This document shows, piece after piece, positions 24,957-34,301 of a stretch of 40,386 nt of DNA; the first letter of the stretch is position 1, and each line of letters begins with the position of its first letter. The notes under the pieces were generated by a model, which worked only from the letters and a program-made list of their open reading frames with translations, was not told the origin of the DNA and ran no database searches. The translations under genes and the position numbers were made by a program. Source of the stretch: Thecamonas trahens ATCC 50062 (Eukaryota > Apusozoa > Apusomonadida > Apusomonadidae); assembly GCF_000142905.1 (NCBI RefSeq), contig NW_013657679.1, positions 446,575 to 486,960 on the forward strand. Reading direction: 5' to 3'.

Positions 24957-26477
24957 ATGGCGTCGCCCCACAGGGTTCTTCCGCCCATTGCCAGTCCCAC
25001 ACCTGCTTCGCGCGCTTCGCCCTCACCTGGCGGCCGCAAGGCCAAGGCTCAGGGCGCGGGCGAGGTCGAGGCTGAGGTCGGCCCGAGGCCGAGCGGCGGC
25101 GCCGGGTGCGTGGACCTTCCGCGGTTCCCGCCCCCGCCGGCAAGCGAGGAAGCTGCAGAGGTGGCGAGTGCATGGCGGCGGGCGTACCAGTGGGCGTGTG
25201 GTGCGGCGCGCAAGGTGGCCGAGCAAGACGCGGCGCTGCGAGTTGTGCGGACCGAGGCCCGGAAGGCGCTGACCGACGGCGAGCAGCTGCGGGCCGAGAT
25301 CATCCGGCTGCGGGCGGACGTCAAGGCGGCGCGGAACAATGTGGCAGGCAGCAGCGGCGGTGGATGCTCAGGCGGGGTGCCGAGCCGAAACTCGCCCATG
25401 TCGGCCCGGGCCAACGCCGAGATGGCCAAGCTGCGGAGCGAGAACAAGGTGCTGCGAAACGAGCTCGCCGAGGCGCACGAAAAGGCGCGCGCCATGGAGG
25501 CGCGGATGATCGCCTTTGAGCAGTCGGCACAGCGGACCCGAAAAGAGGCGACGGCGGTGGTGGACGCCAATGTCACTTCGATGGAGACCGCCGTCTTCCG
25601 CGCAGACTCGGAGACCGCCCGCTGGAAGCGCCGCCACGCCGCCTTGCACAAGAAGTATGAGGCGATGAGAGTCCAGAACGAGCGCGACAAGCGGAAGCGC
25701 GCGGCGCAGGCTGAGCTCTTTGCTAGCGAACTCAAAGTCCAGCGCAACAAGTATGTAATCCTCCAGACCAAGTACGACGCCGAAGTGACCAAGAACCAAC
25801 CGCCGATCTCAAAGGCCATGCTCCTGCTCCACGAAAAGGCGGCCCACTGGCTCGACAAGTACCGCGTGCTCAAACTTACGCACGAGGCGCTCGTTGCCGA
25901 CCACGAGGCGCTTGTCACCGAGCACAAGGCTAACACTGTCGAGCTGCGGCGGGCCCGCGACAAGCTGCAGCTGATAGCGCAGACCGCCCCGTCGGATGAG
26001 GCTGTCGACGCTGTGATGCCTAGTGCTGTCGGCCGCGACTCACTCGTGCCCGCACACTTGGCCGACACACTCCACGCTATGCTCACCGATGCCGACGTCG
26101 CCGAGCGCATTGTGCGCAACCCGGCTGCCTTTCTGCACGCCTCCATCTTGAGCCTCGAAGAGCACTCGCTCATCGATCCCGGTGAGGCGCTCGGCCTCTC
26201 AGCCGGTGTCCGCGCCCTCGAAGCGCTTCTCAACGCGGCCCGGGCGCCCAAGGTAGACGTTGAGGCCGAGGCTAAGAAGTCCGCAGAGGAGATCGAGACC
26301 GCCTCTATGGTCCGCGAGCTCCAGTCCATGCAGGCAACCATGGCCCGGTTGGAAGCTTCTGCCGAACAGCTCCACACCGAGGTCCGCCACTGGAAGGCCG
26401 AGAACCGCAAGGCCGCTGCCCGCATCGCCAAGCTCGAGGCCCTGCTCCGCGAAGCCCAAGACACGGGCCATGCCTGA
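24957..26477 (+). CDS. Coiled-coil protein, unknown function
   Basis: A 506-residue protein I do not recognise. The first ~55 residues are Pro/Ser/Ala-rich. Residues ~60-110, 135-340 and 430-500 are predicted coiled coil with many Ala, Glu, Arg and Lys (for example KLRSENKVLRNELAEAHEKA). A non-coiled helical segment (about 365-415) includes LADTLHAMLTDADVAERI. There is no membrane span or signal. It is divergent from the TPR gene with 181 nt between starts, so the two may share regulatory DNA. A cytoskeletal or ciliary role is possible but not shown. Confidence 0.75.
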   Translation: MASPHRVLPPIASPTPASRASPSPGGRKAKAQGAGEVEAEVGPRPSGGAGCVDLPRFPPPPASEEAAEVASAWRRAYQWACGAARKVAEQDAALRVVRTEARKALTDGEQLRAEIIRLRADVKAARNNVAGSSGGGCSGGVPSRNSPMSARANAEMAKLRSENKVLRNELAEAHEKARAMEARMIAFEQSAQRTRKEATAVVDANVTSMETAVFRADSETARWKRRHAALHKKYEAMRVQNERDKRKRAAQAELFASELKVQRNKYVILQTKYDAEVTKNQPPISKAMLLLHEKAAHWLDKYRVLKLTHEALVADHEALVTEHKANTVELRRARDKLQLIAQTAPSDEAVDAVMPSAVGRDSLVPAHLADTLHAMLTDADVAERIVRNPAAFLHASILSLEEHSLIDPGEALGLSAGVRALEALLNAARAPKVDVEAEAKKSAEEIETASMVRELQSMQATMARLEASAEQLHTEVRHWKAENRKAAARIAKLEALLREAQDTGHA

Positions 26478-26645
26478 TCCCTCTTTAAGCGCAACAGTGA
26501 ACTGCTGGCAGCCTGCGGTTTTCGCCATGGCCGCGCCGCCAAACCTGGCCGCTGGCACTACAGACTGCTTCCAGACCGGTCCGCCCGCGCCCGGCGCCCC
26601 CGAGACGCAGACAGCGACAGAGCCAGATACCTGGCTCAGTGGCCC

Positions 26646-28139
26646 ATGGCCGCCCCTCATCCGCAGCAATGGCGGGTGGTGCTTGGTCCAGGTGGCAGCG
26701 TCCGGCGAGTTCACGCCTTGCTCTTTGGCCTCGCGCCAGGCACCGCTGCCAGCGCGGTGGCTGCAGCACCTGCCCGCCCTGCCCCCGCCTCCCGCCCACT
26801 CCCGCGCATCCTCTCGCTGACCGATTCGGTGCCTGCCGCGGCGACGCTGTCGCTGTTCCAGCTGCCGGACGGGCCACGCGCTCCGGTGGCCTACGTCGTC
26901 CTGCCCAACGACCGCAGGCTCGCCATCCCGCTGACGCCAACCTCCACTGCCGGCGTTGTCCTTGCGGCAGCCGTCGCCGCCGTCGCTCCCCGCGTTCTGC
27001 CGGACCTCTCCCGATGGGCGCTTTTTGACGATGCTGGTAACAGGCTTGAGGTCTTTGACGAGCTCCTCCCGCGGGTCTGCTCTCCGGTTGCCTCCCAGTC
27101 GGCGCCGCAGCTGACTATCTCCATTCCGCCAGCTGCCGCCCACCCCGACGCGGATGCCGACGACTCGCCTCCTCCGCCAACCTCGCCCCTCTCACCGGAC
27201 TCGGCCAAGCGCAGATCGCGACTGGCGCGGCTGTCGCGGTCGACGTCGATGCTGCTGCGCTGGTCGCGGTTGTCGTCGACAAGCTCGCGCAGGCCGCCAC
27301 CGCCCACGCCAGCTCCGCCGGCAACGGCTGCTTCCGGCACAACGCACAGCAGCAGTGTCGAGACAGCGCTGCTCAGCGGCGTCGGTCTCAACAGCAGTAT
27401 CGAGCTGCACTTGGTCAAGCTCGCAGCCGACGTTGCCGACGCGCAAACTGCCCGGCTGGTCCTCGATTGGCCGGCATCTTACAACCCGCCGGTCACCGTC
27501 GCGCTCTCCCGTCCGATTGGATCGTACGCAGAGCGGGTGGCGCTAGCGGTCACAGCGTGGAGCCTCCACGGTGTCGATCCGCTTTCGGCCCACCTAGTGC
27601 TCGAGTTTGATGGCTCCAGAGCCGTGGCCACGCTCCGGACGCTGCCGTCGCTTGCGGGAGGCACGCCGTCGCCGGCTTGTGCCGTTGTCGGCGGCGACGA
27701 GCTCATGGGCGCCACGCTACGGCTGGACGTCCCGACGTCCATCGCCGGCCTCACATATGAGCGGGATGCCCGGCGGCTTCGTCGAGCCATCCGCCGCCGC
27801 GCTAGGCTCAAGGCCCTGCTCAAGGTCAAGGCCTCGCTCAAGGCAGCCGTCAAGGAGCTCCGAACCGAGCAGCCGCTGCAGCCGCCGGCTTCCCTCACCC
27901 ATCGCCGCCTCGCTGAGCTTGCCCGCGGCGAGGCGGCCAAAGCATGGGGCCGTGAAAGCAAGAACCGCTTGCTCGAGCCAAACGCCGTTCTTGCGACCGA
28001 TCTGGCCAGCGTCTATGAGGCCTACGTGTTGACCTCGGAGCATGTGGCCACCCTCAAGACCGCCGTCCGCTCACTGCCAACGCCATCACCAGCCCATTCT
28101 GTCCTGCCCGACTTGCTTCGCCAGACCAAGCCGGAGTAG
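26646..28139 (+). CDS. Unrecognised protein with ubiquitin-fold-like segments
   Basis: A 497-residue protein without a clear family. Residues ~75-150 (AYVVLPNDRRLAIPLTPTSTAGVV ... WALFDDAGNRLEVFDELLP) have the strand-helix-strand look of a Ras-association or ubiquitin-like fold. A Ser/Arg/Pro-rich linker follows (about 165-235). Residues ~245-370 may be a second beta-grasp or FERM-like unit (SSIELHLVKLAADVADAQTARLVLDW). The C-terminal ~130 residues are strongly basic helices (RRLRRAIRRRARLKALLKVKASLKAAVK) and then helices with no obvious motif. An adaptor for a small GTPase is one reading, held weakly. The start is the ATG giving MAAPHPQQW; the frame stays open and codon use matches the neighbours. 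Confidence 0.68.
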   Translation: MAAPHPQQWRVVLGPGGSVRRVHALLFGLAPGTAASAVAAAPARPAPASRPLPRILSLTDSVPAAATLSLFQLPDGPRAPVAYVVLPNDRRLAIPLTPTSTAGVVLAAAVAAVAPRVLPDLSRWALFDDAGNRLEVFDELLPRVCSPVASQSAPQLTISIPPAAAHPDADADDSPPPPTSPLSPDSAKRRSRLARLSRSTSMLLRWSRLSSTSSRRPPPPTPAPPATAASGTTHSSSVETALLSGVGLNSSIELHLVKLAADVADAQTARLVLDWPASYNPPVTVALSRPIGSYAERVALAVTAWSLHGVDPLSAHLVLEFDGSRAVATLRTLPSLAGGTPSPACAVVGGDELMGATLRLDVPTSIAGLTYERDARRLRRAIRRRARLKALLKVKASLKAAVKELRTEQPLQPPASLTHRRLAELARGEAAKAWGRESKNRLLEPNAVLATDLASVYEAYVLTSEHVATLKTAVRSLPTPSPAHSVLPDLLRQTKPE

Positions 28140-28331
28140 ATGCGCTGAGGACAACTCAGCAATCGGTGCGCGCCGCAGTTCAAGATCTCCAGCTCACCGC
28201 TCCTGCGCCGTCCGGCGGCAACCACCCGCCACGCCGGCACCAAAAGGGATCCAACGCCCCTTTGGCCTTAAAGCCAGTCCCCCAGCCCAGCCCCCACCCC
28301 ACTCTGCCCTACCCCTACCGCAGCCGGAGCT

Positions 28332-29537
28332 ATGGCCGCACACGTGGAGGCGTCCGCGCCGGGAAAGGTCATTCTCTTTGGCGAGCACTCGGTGGTGTAC
28401 GGCAAGCCGGCGGTGGCCGCTGCCGTGGCGCTGCGGACCTCTTCGCAGCTGACCAGCCCTGCGCCCGACGGCACGCCCACCCTCACTGTCGAGCTGCCGG
28501 ACATTGGCGTGACGCGGACCTGGCCGCTGGAGCGGCTGCAAGTCTTCCTCGCCTCGGACGATGCGGGCGTGCTGGCTGACGCCCCGCTCCCGCTGGCCTC
28601 CCCGCCGCGCCCGGAGCCGGCGCTCGTCGACGCCCTCACCGCCTCCCTGCTGGAGGACGGCGATCATGCCGCGATTGCCGCCTTCCTCTACCTGTACATC
28701 GGCATTCTCCGCCGCGCCGACGGCACTGTTCCGTCAGGCAAGGTCCGCGCTGCGTCGCAGCTTCCGATCGGCGCCGGCCTCGGCTCGTCGGCAGCGTTCT
28801 CGGCGTGCTTGGCAGCGGCGGCCATGCGGGCGTCACCGCAGGCGGCCGCCGAGCTGCAGTGGGGCGACGAGACGAGCGGCGAGGCCGCGCCGGCGCCAGC
28901 CACCCTCGACGCCATCAATGCATGGGCTTTTTGCGCAGAGGTTGTCATCCACGGCACCCCGTCGGGCATCGACAACACCGTCTCCACCTTTGGCGCCGCC
29001 GTCCGCTACGAGGCCGCCGTCTCGAGCCCGGTTGCGCTGCCGTCGCTCTCGCTGCTTCTTGTGGACACTCGCGTTCCGCGGTCGACCAAGACGCTTGTCG
29101 CCGGTGTGCGCGCCAAGCGCGACACGTTTCCGGACGTCATGGACCCGGTGCTTGACGCCATGGGCGCGCTCGCCGACAGCGCTGTCGGCGTTCTGAGCGC
29201 CCTGGCCCACAGCCCGGCGAGCGACGACGCCGTTAGCGAGCTCGGCGAGCTGGTAGAGACAAACCAGGCGCTGCTTGCAGCCATTGGAGTCTCGCACCCG
29301 GCGTTGGCTACAGTCATGACAACTGCAGCGCGCCACGGCTTTCCAGCCAAGCTCACTGGCGCCGGCGGCGGCGGCTGCGCCATCATCCTCCTCCCTCCCG
29401 GCTGCGACGCCGCCGTCGAGGACGCGCTCGTTGCCGAGCTCGAGAGCATGGTCTTTTACAACAACGAGCACGTTAAGGTCATCCGGACCTCGATTGGCAC
29501 GCCCGGCGTGACGTTGCGGCTGTGCCCGACTCTATGA
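28332..29537 (+). CDS. MVK: Mevalonate kinase
   Basis: A 401-residue GHMP kinase that phosphorylates mevalonate to 5-phosphomevalonate in isoprenoid synthesis, in the cytosol or peroxisome. Motif 1 at the N-terminus is SAPGKVILFGEHSVVYGKPA. The ATP-binding motif 2 is PIGAGLGSSAAFS from residue 145. HGTPSGIDNTVSTFG holds the catalytic Asp. Motif 3 is KLTGAGGGGCAIILL around 341-355. Length matches human MVK (396). Start ATG at 28332; single exon. The stop codon lies 4 nt from the stop of the convergent TOP3B gene. Confidence 0.96.
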   Translation: MAAHVEASAPGKVILFGEHSVVYGKPAVAAAVALRTSSQLTSPAPDGTPTLTVELPDIGVTRTWPLERLQVFLASDDAGVLADAPLPLASPPRPEPALVDALTASLLEDGDHAAIAAFLYLYIGILRRADGTVPSGKVRAASQLPIGAGLGSSAAFSACLAAAAMRASPQAAAELQWGDETSGEAAPAPATLDAINAWAFCAEVVIHGTPSGIDNTVSTFGAAVRYEAAVSSPVALPSLSLLLVDTRVPRSTKTLVAGVRAKRDTFPDVMDPVLDAMGALADSAVGVLSALAHSPASDDAVSELGELVETNQALLAAIGVSHPALATVMTTAARHGFPAKLTGAGGGGCAIILLPPGCDAAVEDALVAELESMVFYNNEHVKVIRTSIGTPGVTLRLCPTL

Positions 29538-29541
29538 GGTG

Positions 29542-32154
29542 TCAGTGCCGCAACAAATGATCCAACTTGCCTCTCTTTCTCCGCCCCCGGCCGCGCCCGC
29601 GCCCACGCTTGAACATCTGATGCTTGGTCTTGCCGCGAACGACCCGAGTGCCGGGTGCAAGGAGTTCGTCGCAAAAGATGCACCCATTGAGCCGGGCGAG
29701 GCCCGGGAGCGGGAGCTTGTCCTTGTGAAACTCGATAGCAAAGAGGTTCGCGCCGCACCCGCCGCACGGGTCGTCGCCGGTGAGGACCTTGACGTCGTGG
29801 GCACAGTCAGGCAGAGTGACGATGACGTTGCATCCGGTGCAGTGGAGCTTCCATACCGGTGCAGACATGGGCTCAAGCATGAGCGTGCCCGGGCAGCCGG
29901 GCGAGTCGTCATCGGCCACGGCGCGGACGCCTGCAGCCGAGCACGGGCCGACCGAAAAGTGGATGCCGGCGTAGCCACAGCCAGCCGCCTGACACGAGTC
30001 GCACGACATGCCGTCGGCAAAGGTAGGCGGCTCGAACGGACGGTTCGTGTAGCAGGCAGGGCAGACGAGGTAGCGGGCGCCCTTTTTGCCGAGCGAGTAG
30101 AGAACAAGCTCAAAGCCGTCGAGCGGACAGGTCTTCTCCTGGAAGAGCTTGATGATCCCATTGTTTGGCAGAGAATACGTCTCGTTGCATCGCGGGCAGT
30201 GGAGCCGCGACGGACGGTACATCAGCCGCATCACGTACTTGCACTTGCCGCACCGCGAGAGCGACTTGCCGGCGTCGGCGACCGGCGCGTAGTTGGCCTC
30301 AAACAGCGAGTCCATGAGCGAGACCGAGTCAACGAAAAAGTCAAACTTGGCCGCAAACGCGGCGATGCAGTGTGCCACGACGGCGTCCTTGTCGGCCACG
30401 CCCGAGGCAACGAGGTCGAGCTGGCTCTCCACGCTCGACCGGACGGTGGGCAGCACGAGCTCAGGATCGATCTTGTAGTACGAGTGGATGAGAACAATAC
30501 CGAGCGTGGTCGGCTCGAGCCGGCGCCCGGCCACCACCTTGGCGTACCCGCGCTCCACAATGTTGTTGATGTGGGTGGGGCACGAGGCGTCGGTCCCGAT
30601 GCTGTGCCGCTCCATGAGCGAGATGAGCTCCGACTCGGAGAGGAGGCCCGGCGGGCTTGTCTCGCCGGACCTGACCACAATGTCGGTGAGCGTGTACTCG
30701 GTCTCCGGCGAAAGCGGCGGCAGCGCCTTGCCGGCCGGCATGAGATGTGGGAGGAGAGCGCAGAAGCCCTCGTCAATGACAATGAGACCCTTGACGTGGA
30801 AGAGCTCGGTCTCGCCTGACGGCGCAGCAATGCTAAATGCAGCGGTCTGGTGCTCGACTACGCAGTCGGGTGAGACGGTGGCGATAAAGTGGCGGGCGAC
30901 GTAGTCGTAGACCCGCCAGGCGTCGCCAACAAGCTCGTCCTCGGACGCCGCGCGCATCGGCACAATGGGTGGATGGTCGCCGGCGTCAACGCCGGCGCGC
31001 GACGGCGCGAGGCCGGACCTCAGCAGCGAGGTGACGTACCCGCCCCAGACCCGCGACCGACGCTGCTCCTCGAGTAGCGCATGGAGCTCAAAGCCCGGTG
31101 GGTACGCCGTTGTCTCCGTTCGCGGGTACGAGATGTAGCCGTCGATGTAGAGCCGCTCGGCAACAGCCATGGCCGCCTTGGGTCCGATGCCGAGTCCAGC
31201 CGAGCAGACCTTGAGCAGCCCGACCGTGTTGAGCGCTATTGGGCGTGGCTTCTTCTTGCGCTTGCGGCTCACGCTTGTGCAGAGCGCGGCTGTGGCGCCG
31301 TCGAGGGCGGCGGCGTAGGCCTGGACGACTGCAGCGTCAAAGACACGGCCGCGGGTCCAGTCGAGCGAGATGAGCGCGCCGCCGCCGGGCGGCGAAAACC
31401 TCGGCATGAGCTGCCAGTACGTCTCGGGCTGAAAGGCGTTGATGGCGTCGCGGCGGGCGACGACAAAGTTGAGGGTCGGCGTCTGGCACGGGCCGTACGA
31501 GATGAGCTCGGATGGCAGGTTGCCGTACTTTGCGGTGAGGTGCCGGGTCTGGAAGCGAGTAAAGGCGACGCCGATGCGAAGGTCGAGCTCCTGGCGGGCG
31601 TCGACCGCCGCGGCCTCGTCCGGGTTGGGCTCGACGAGACTGCTCATGGCGCGGGCGACCTCGGAGCGAGTGACGGCTGAGAAGCGGGCACGAAAGACGG
31701 TGCGCGAGGCAAAGGCCTTGTGAGGAACGAGACGATCGCGGACGTTGTCAAGGACCTCAAAGCAGATGTTCTCGCCCTCGCGGTCGCAGTCGAGCCAGAG
31801 GACCACCGCAGCTGCGCCCTTGGCCTCGGCCTGCAGATGCTTGCACACCCGGCTCTTGGGATTGGCTCGCTTCTTGGTCACCGTGGCAACGCTGAAGAGA
31901 TCGCGCGGTGGCGTGGCGTCCCACGACTGGAACTGCGGGTCAAAGTCGAGCGAGTACACATGCCCGATGACCGCCGTCACCCGAAAGAGCACCCGGGTGC
32001 CGGCAAAGCTGCCCTCAAACTCGTGGACAGGCAGCGAGCGCGAGACGGTCGAGTCGCGGGTGACGACCTCCATGCCCTCGGGCGCCGCGTACATGGCCAC
32101 CGCCCGCGCAATGGACGGCTTCTCGCCCACCATGAGCACCACCGGGAGGGTCAT
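29542..32154 (-). CDS. TOP3B: DNA/RNA topoisomerase III beta (type IA)
   Basis: An 870-residue type IA topoisomerase that passes single strands through a transient 5'-phosphotyrosyl break. The Toprim domain (about 1-155) has VGEKPS and LDCDREGENI. The catalytic Tyr343 lies in GYISYPRTETT. The gate domains run to about 630. The C-terminal part has several CxxC zinc-binding pairs (CGKC...CPRC, CDSC, CTGC, CGGC) and ends with an RG-rich basic tail (RGRGRGRGRRKRGK), like the RGG box of animal TOP3B, which acts on RNA as well as DNA. The sequence around LWLDCDREGENICFEVLD matches TOP3B rather than TOP3A. Length matches human TOP3B (862). No break. Confidence 0.94.
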   Translation of the reverse strand: MTLPVVLMVGEKPSIARAVAMYAAPEGMEVVTRDSTVSRSLPVHEFEGSFAGTRVLFRVTAVIGHVYSLDFDPQFQSWDATPPRDLFSVATVTKKRANPKSRVCKHLQAEAKGAAAVVLWLDCDREGENICFEVLDNVRDRLVPHKAFASRTVFRARFSAVTRSEVARAMSSLVEPNPDEAAAVDARQELDLRIGVAFTRFQTRHLTAKYGNLPSELISYGPCQTPTLNFVVARRDAINAFQPETYWQLMPRFSPPGGGALISLDWTRGRVFDAAVVQAYAAALDGATAALCTSVSRKRKKKPRPIALNTVGLLKVCSAGLGIGPKAAMAVAERLYIDGYISYPRTETTAYPPGFELHALLEEQRRSRVWGGYVTSLLRSGLAPSRAGVDAGDHPPIVPMRAASEDELVGDAWRVYDYVARHFIATVSPDCVVEHQTAAFSIAAPSGETELFHVKGLIVIDEGFCALLPHLMPAGKALPPLSPETEYTLTDIVVRSGETSPPGLLSESELISLMERHSIGTDASCPTHINNIVERGYAKVVAGRRLEPTTLGIVLIHSYYKIDPELVLPTVRSSVESQLDLVASGVADKDAVVAHCIAAFAAKFDFFVDSVSLMDSLFEANYAPVADAGKSLSRCGKCKYVMRLMYRPSRLHCPRCNETYSLPNNGIIKLFQEKTCPLDGFELVLYSLGKKGARYLVCPACYTNRPFEPPTFADGMSCDSCQAAGCGYAGIHFSVGPCSAAGVRAVADDDSPGCPGTLMLEPMSAPVWKLHCTGCNVIVTLPDCAHDVKVLTGDDPCGGCGANLFAIEFHKDKLPLPGLARLNGCIFCDELLAPGTRVVRGKTKHQMFKRGRGRGRGRRKRGKLDHLLRH

Positions 32155-32606
32155 GGCGTTGGTGCGTGGAAGAGTGGTGGCAGTGACAGCGTGTTAGGGA
32201 CGGGTGGCCGCCACACACGCCTAGGCCCGCATCAGCTATGCTGGGCAGTGCCATGCCGTCAACCAGCAGTCGGCCGGCGAGTCGCTCGGCCGTCCTGCGC
32301 GGCGCGGGCATCTCCACAGCCATTGCCATCTCCACGCCCACGGCTGTGAGCAAAAGTCAGTGACAACACCAGATGGCCTCACAAGCGGTTCCAAGCGCCT
32401 CTCCTGGTGAGACCTTGGGCAATGGGCTGGATTGGCCATGGCACTGCTTGCGTGACCAGTGGCGCAGCCCAAATTGACCCAATCCCTGCCGCCGCTGCGC
32501 TGCCACGCATGGCTTCGTCAACTTTGCAACCGTGACCTCACCACCACCGCCACACAGGCACCAGCACGCTGGCATACTTGACTCCACCCCTGCTCACTCA
32601 CTAGCT
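32155..32606. other. Divergent intergenic region (452 nt)
   Basis: This is the longest internal gene-free stretch, between the starts of TOP3B (minus) and the prolyl 4-hydroxylase (plus). It lacks the poly-C runs seen elsewhere. It holds a CAGCCCAAATTGACCCAATC stretch (around 32465-32484), an inverted CCAAT (ATTGG, around 32433) and a CACCACCGCCACACAGGC stretch near the plus-strand side. Short frames here have atypical codons and no recognisable product. Confidence 0.65.
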
Positions 32607-34055
32607 ATGGCAAAGAGCACGGGCAAGAGCAAGGGCAAGAGCAAGGGCGGGAAGCGCAGGGCAAAGATGGCGGTGCCTGGCAAGAAGGGCGACGCGTCGG
32701 GCTCGGGCTCGACCACCATCGTCCTGGCGCTCGTTGTTGCCGCCGTTGCTGTTGCGGCTGCGGTGTATACGTCGGTCAGAGTGGGGTTGGGATCGGGCGG
32801 AGATGGCGCTGGTGCTGGCGCTGGTGGGTCTGGTGAGGCTTGGATTGACAACGCTGGTGAGCTGCCGCGGCCGTCGCGGAACGTGACCATGTCGCGGATT
32901 GTGCGGACGCCGACGTCTGCCGAGGACGACTGGGGTGTGTGGAAGACGCGCGACTGCGATGTGCTAGTCGATGAGTGGCTGTACAAGGTCAGCGTGCCTT
33001 TCCGCGGCTACCATGTGGTGTGCTTCAACCCGGCTGAGCCGGGATCGGTCTCGGACAAGATGCCGACCGAGCTGGTGATGAAGGCGTACCGGGACGGGCA
33101 AAAGTCGCGCCAAGTGACGGCGACGGTGTCGGGCAAGTCGACCAAGACGCTCCGGGCCGACATCACAGCTGCGCTCAAGATTGCGCCGATTGAGCCGGGC
33201 CGTGAGCACCGGCAGCCGTGGGCGTTCTTTACCAACCAGGCGCGGCGGGCGTCGACCAAGGCGCAGGTCGAACAGGTCATGCTCCTGTTTGAGGGCGGGC
33301 AGTGGCTCTGGCCGGGCATCGAAATCGGCCACATGTGGGAGATCGAGAACCTTGTTGACGGTGCGCCGAACCTTGTGCTCGAGACACTCGAGCTCCAGCC
33401 GCTCGTTCTCTCTGTCCACCACTTCCTCGCCCTCTCCGAGTGCGACTACATTGTGGGCAAGGCCAAGCCGCACTTTTTCACCTCGGAGGTCGCGCACCAG
33501 GACAAAGACATCGGCAAAGACTCTTCAACATGGCGCACCTCGGAGCAGCACTGGCTCAAGTCGACGACGCCGGCGCTCAAGTTCATCGACCGCCGCATCG
33601 AGGAGCTCGTCCGCGTGCCCGAGGCCAACTTTGAGGCCACCCAGGTGCTCCAGTACATCGGGACCGGCTCGCGCTACGTCATGCACCACGACTACTTTGA
33701 CGTCAATGCGTATCGGCAGAACGCGCAGCTGCAGCGCGCTTACAAGTACGGTGCCGTCAACCGGCTGGCCACCGTCTTTGAGTACTGCTCAACCGTTCGC
33801 AGCGGCGGGCACACCGTCTTTGGCCGCGCCGGCGGCCTCCCGCAGCCAGCCGACTTTGCCGACTGCAACCACGGCCTGCGCGTCGCGCCCGAAAAGGGCC
33901 GCGTCATCATCTTCTACTCGCTCCATCCCAACGGCGCCACCGACGAGTTCTCTCTCCACGGCGGTTGTCCGCCACTCCCCAACGACGATGGCTCAGGCCC
34001 AGACATCAAGCACTCGGCCAACAAGTGGGTTTGGAACGCGCCGACCGGGTTCTGA
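32607..34055 (+). CDS. Prolyl 4-hydroxylase-like 2-oxoglutarate oxygenase, type II membrane
   Basis: A 482-residue protein. The N-terminus is Lys/Gly-rich and cytosolic (about 1-34), followed by one membrane anchor (about 36-56, TTIVLALVVAAVAVAAAVY), so the catalytic domain faces the ER/Golgi lumen. The C-terminal domain is of the P4H/PHM type: His360-x-Asp362 (MHHDYFD), distal His451 (SLHGGCP) and a downstream DIK/NKWVW that supplies the 2-oxoglutarate-binding Lys. DKDIGKDSSTWRTSEQHWL is the conserved RTS-type substrate loop ahead of it. About 220 residues between the anchor and this domain are unassigned. It probably hydroxylates proline in secreted or surface proteins. The start is the ATG at 32607. 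Confidence 0.85.
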   Translation: MAKSTGKSKGKSKGGKRRAKMAVPGKKGDASGSGSTTIVLALVVAAVAVAAAVYTSVRVGLGSGGDGAGAGAGGSGEAWIDNAGELPRPSRNVTMSRIVRTPTSAEDDWGVWKTRDCDVLVDEWLYKVSVPFRGYHVVCFNPAEPGSVSDKMPTELVMKAYRDGQKSRQVTATVSGKSTKTLRADITAALKIAPIEPGREHRQPWAFFTNQARRASTKAQVEQVMLLFEGGQWLWPGIEIGHMWEIENLVDGAPNLVLETLELQPLVLSVHHFLALSECDYIVGKAKPHFFTSEVAHQDKDIGKDSSTWRTSEQHWLKSTTPALKFIDRRIEELVRVPEANFEATQVLQYIGTGSRYVMHHDYFDVNAYRQNAQLQRAYKYGAVNRLATVFEYCSTVRSGGHTVFGRAGGLPQPADFADCNHGLRVAPEKGRVIIFYSLHPNGATDEFSLHGGCPPLPNDDGSGPDIKHSANKWVWNAPTGF

Positions 34056-34194
34056 TCACTGTCAAGCCTCTCCGGCCAGACAAGCTGCCGCAGGTCTTTA
34101 CAGTCGTAAACTCGATCAACATCCGTTGAGCCGCGAGCAGCGCCTCTCCCATCGACCAGGTTCCTTGACCAGGTTTGTCTGCAGTGCCACGTCC

Positions 34195-34202
34195 CACGTG
34201 AC
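34195..34202. promoter_or_regulatory. CACGTGAC site upstream of the BTB-WD40 gene
   Basis: CACGTGAC lies 100 nt upstream of the BTB-WD40 ATG. It is the same octamer as those upstream of the M28 and S28 peptidases; here the gene is not a peptidase, which tempers the idea of a peptidase-specific site. Confidence 0.3.
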
Positions 34203-34238
34203 CGCACCGCCACCCGTCTCGACTCCTGCTCCCCGCCG

Positions 34239-34300
34239 CACACACCCGAACACATACACACGCACACATACACACACACCGCATATACATACACATACAG
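34239..34300 (+). repeat. CA/TACA-rich leader repeat
   Basis: CACACA, TACACA and CATACA repeats fill the 62 nt directly before the BTB-WD40 start codon, on its sense strand. Confidence 0.9.
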
Positions 34301-34301
34301 G

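Noticed and set aside
28140-28331. Possible tRNA (TTCAAGATC-like box) between the orphan gene and MVK
   Set aside because: No cloverleaf or A-box could be drawn around it; the GTTCAA string alone is not enough.
16202-29537. Isoprenoid gene cluster (GGPP synthase and mevalonate kinase)
   Set aside because: They are 11 kb apart on opposite strands with unrelated genes between them; co-location is probably chance.
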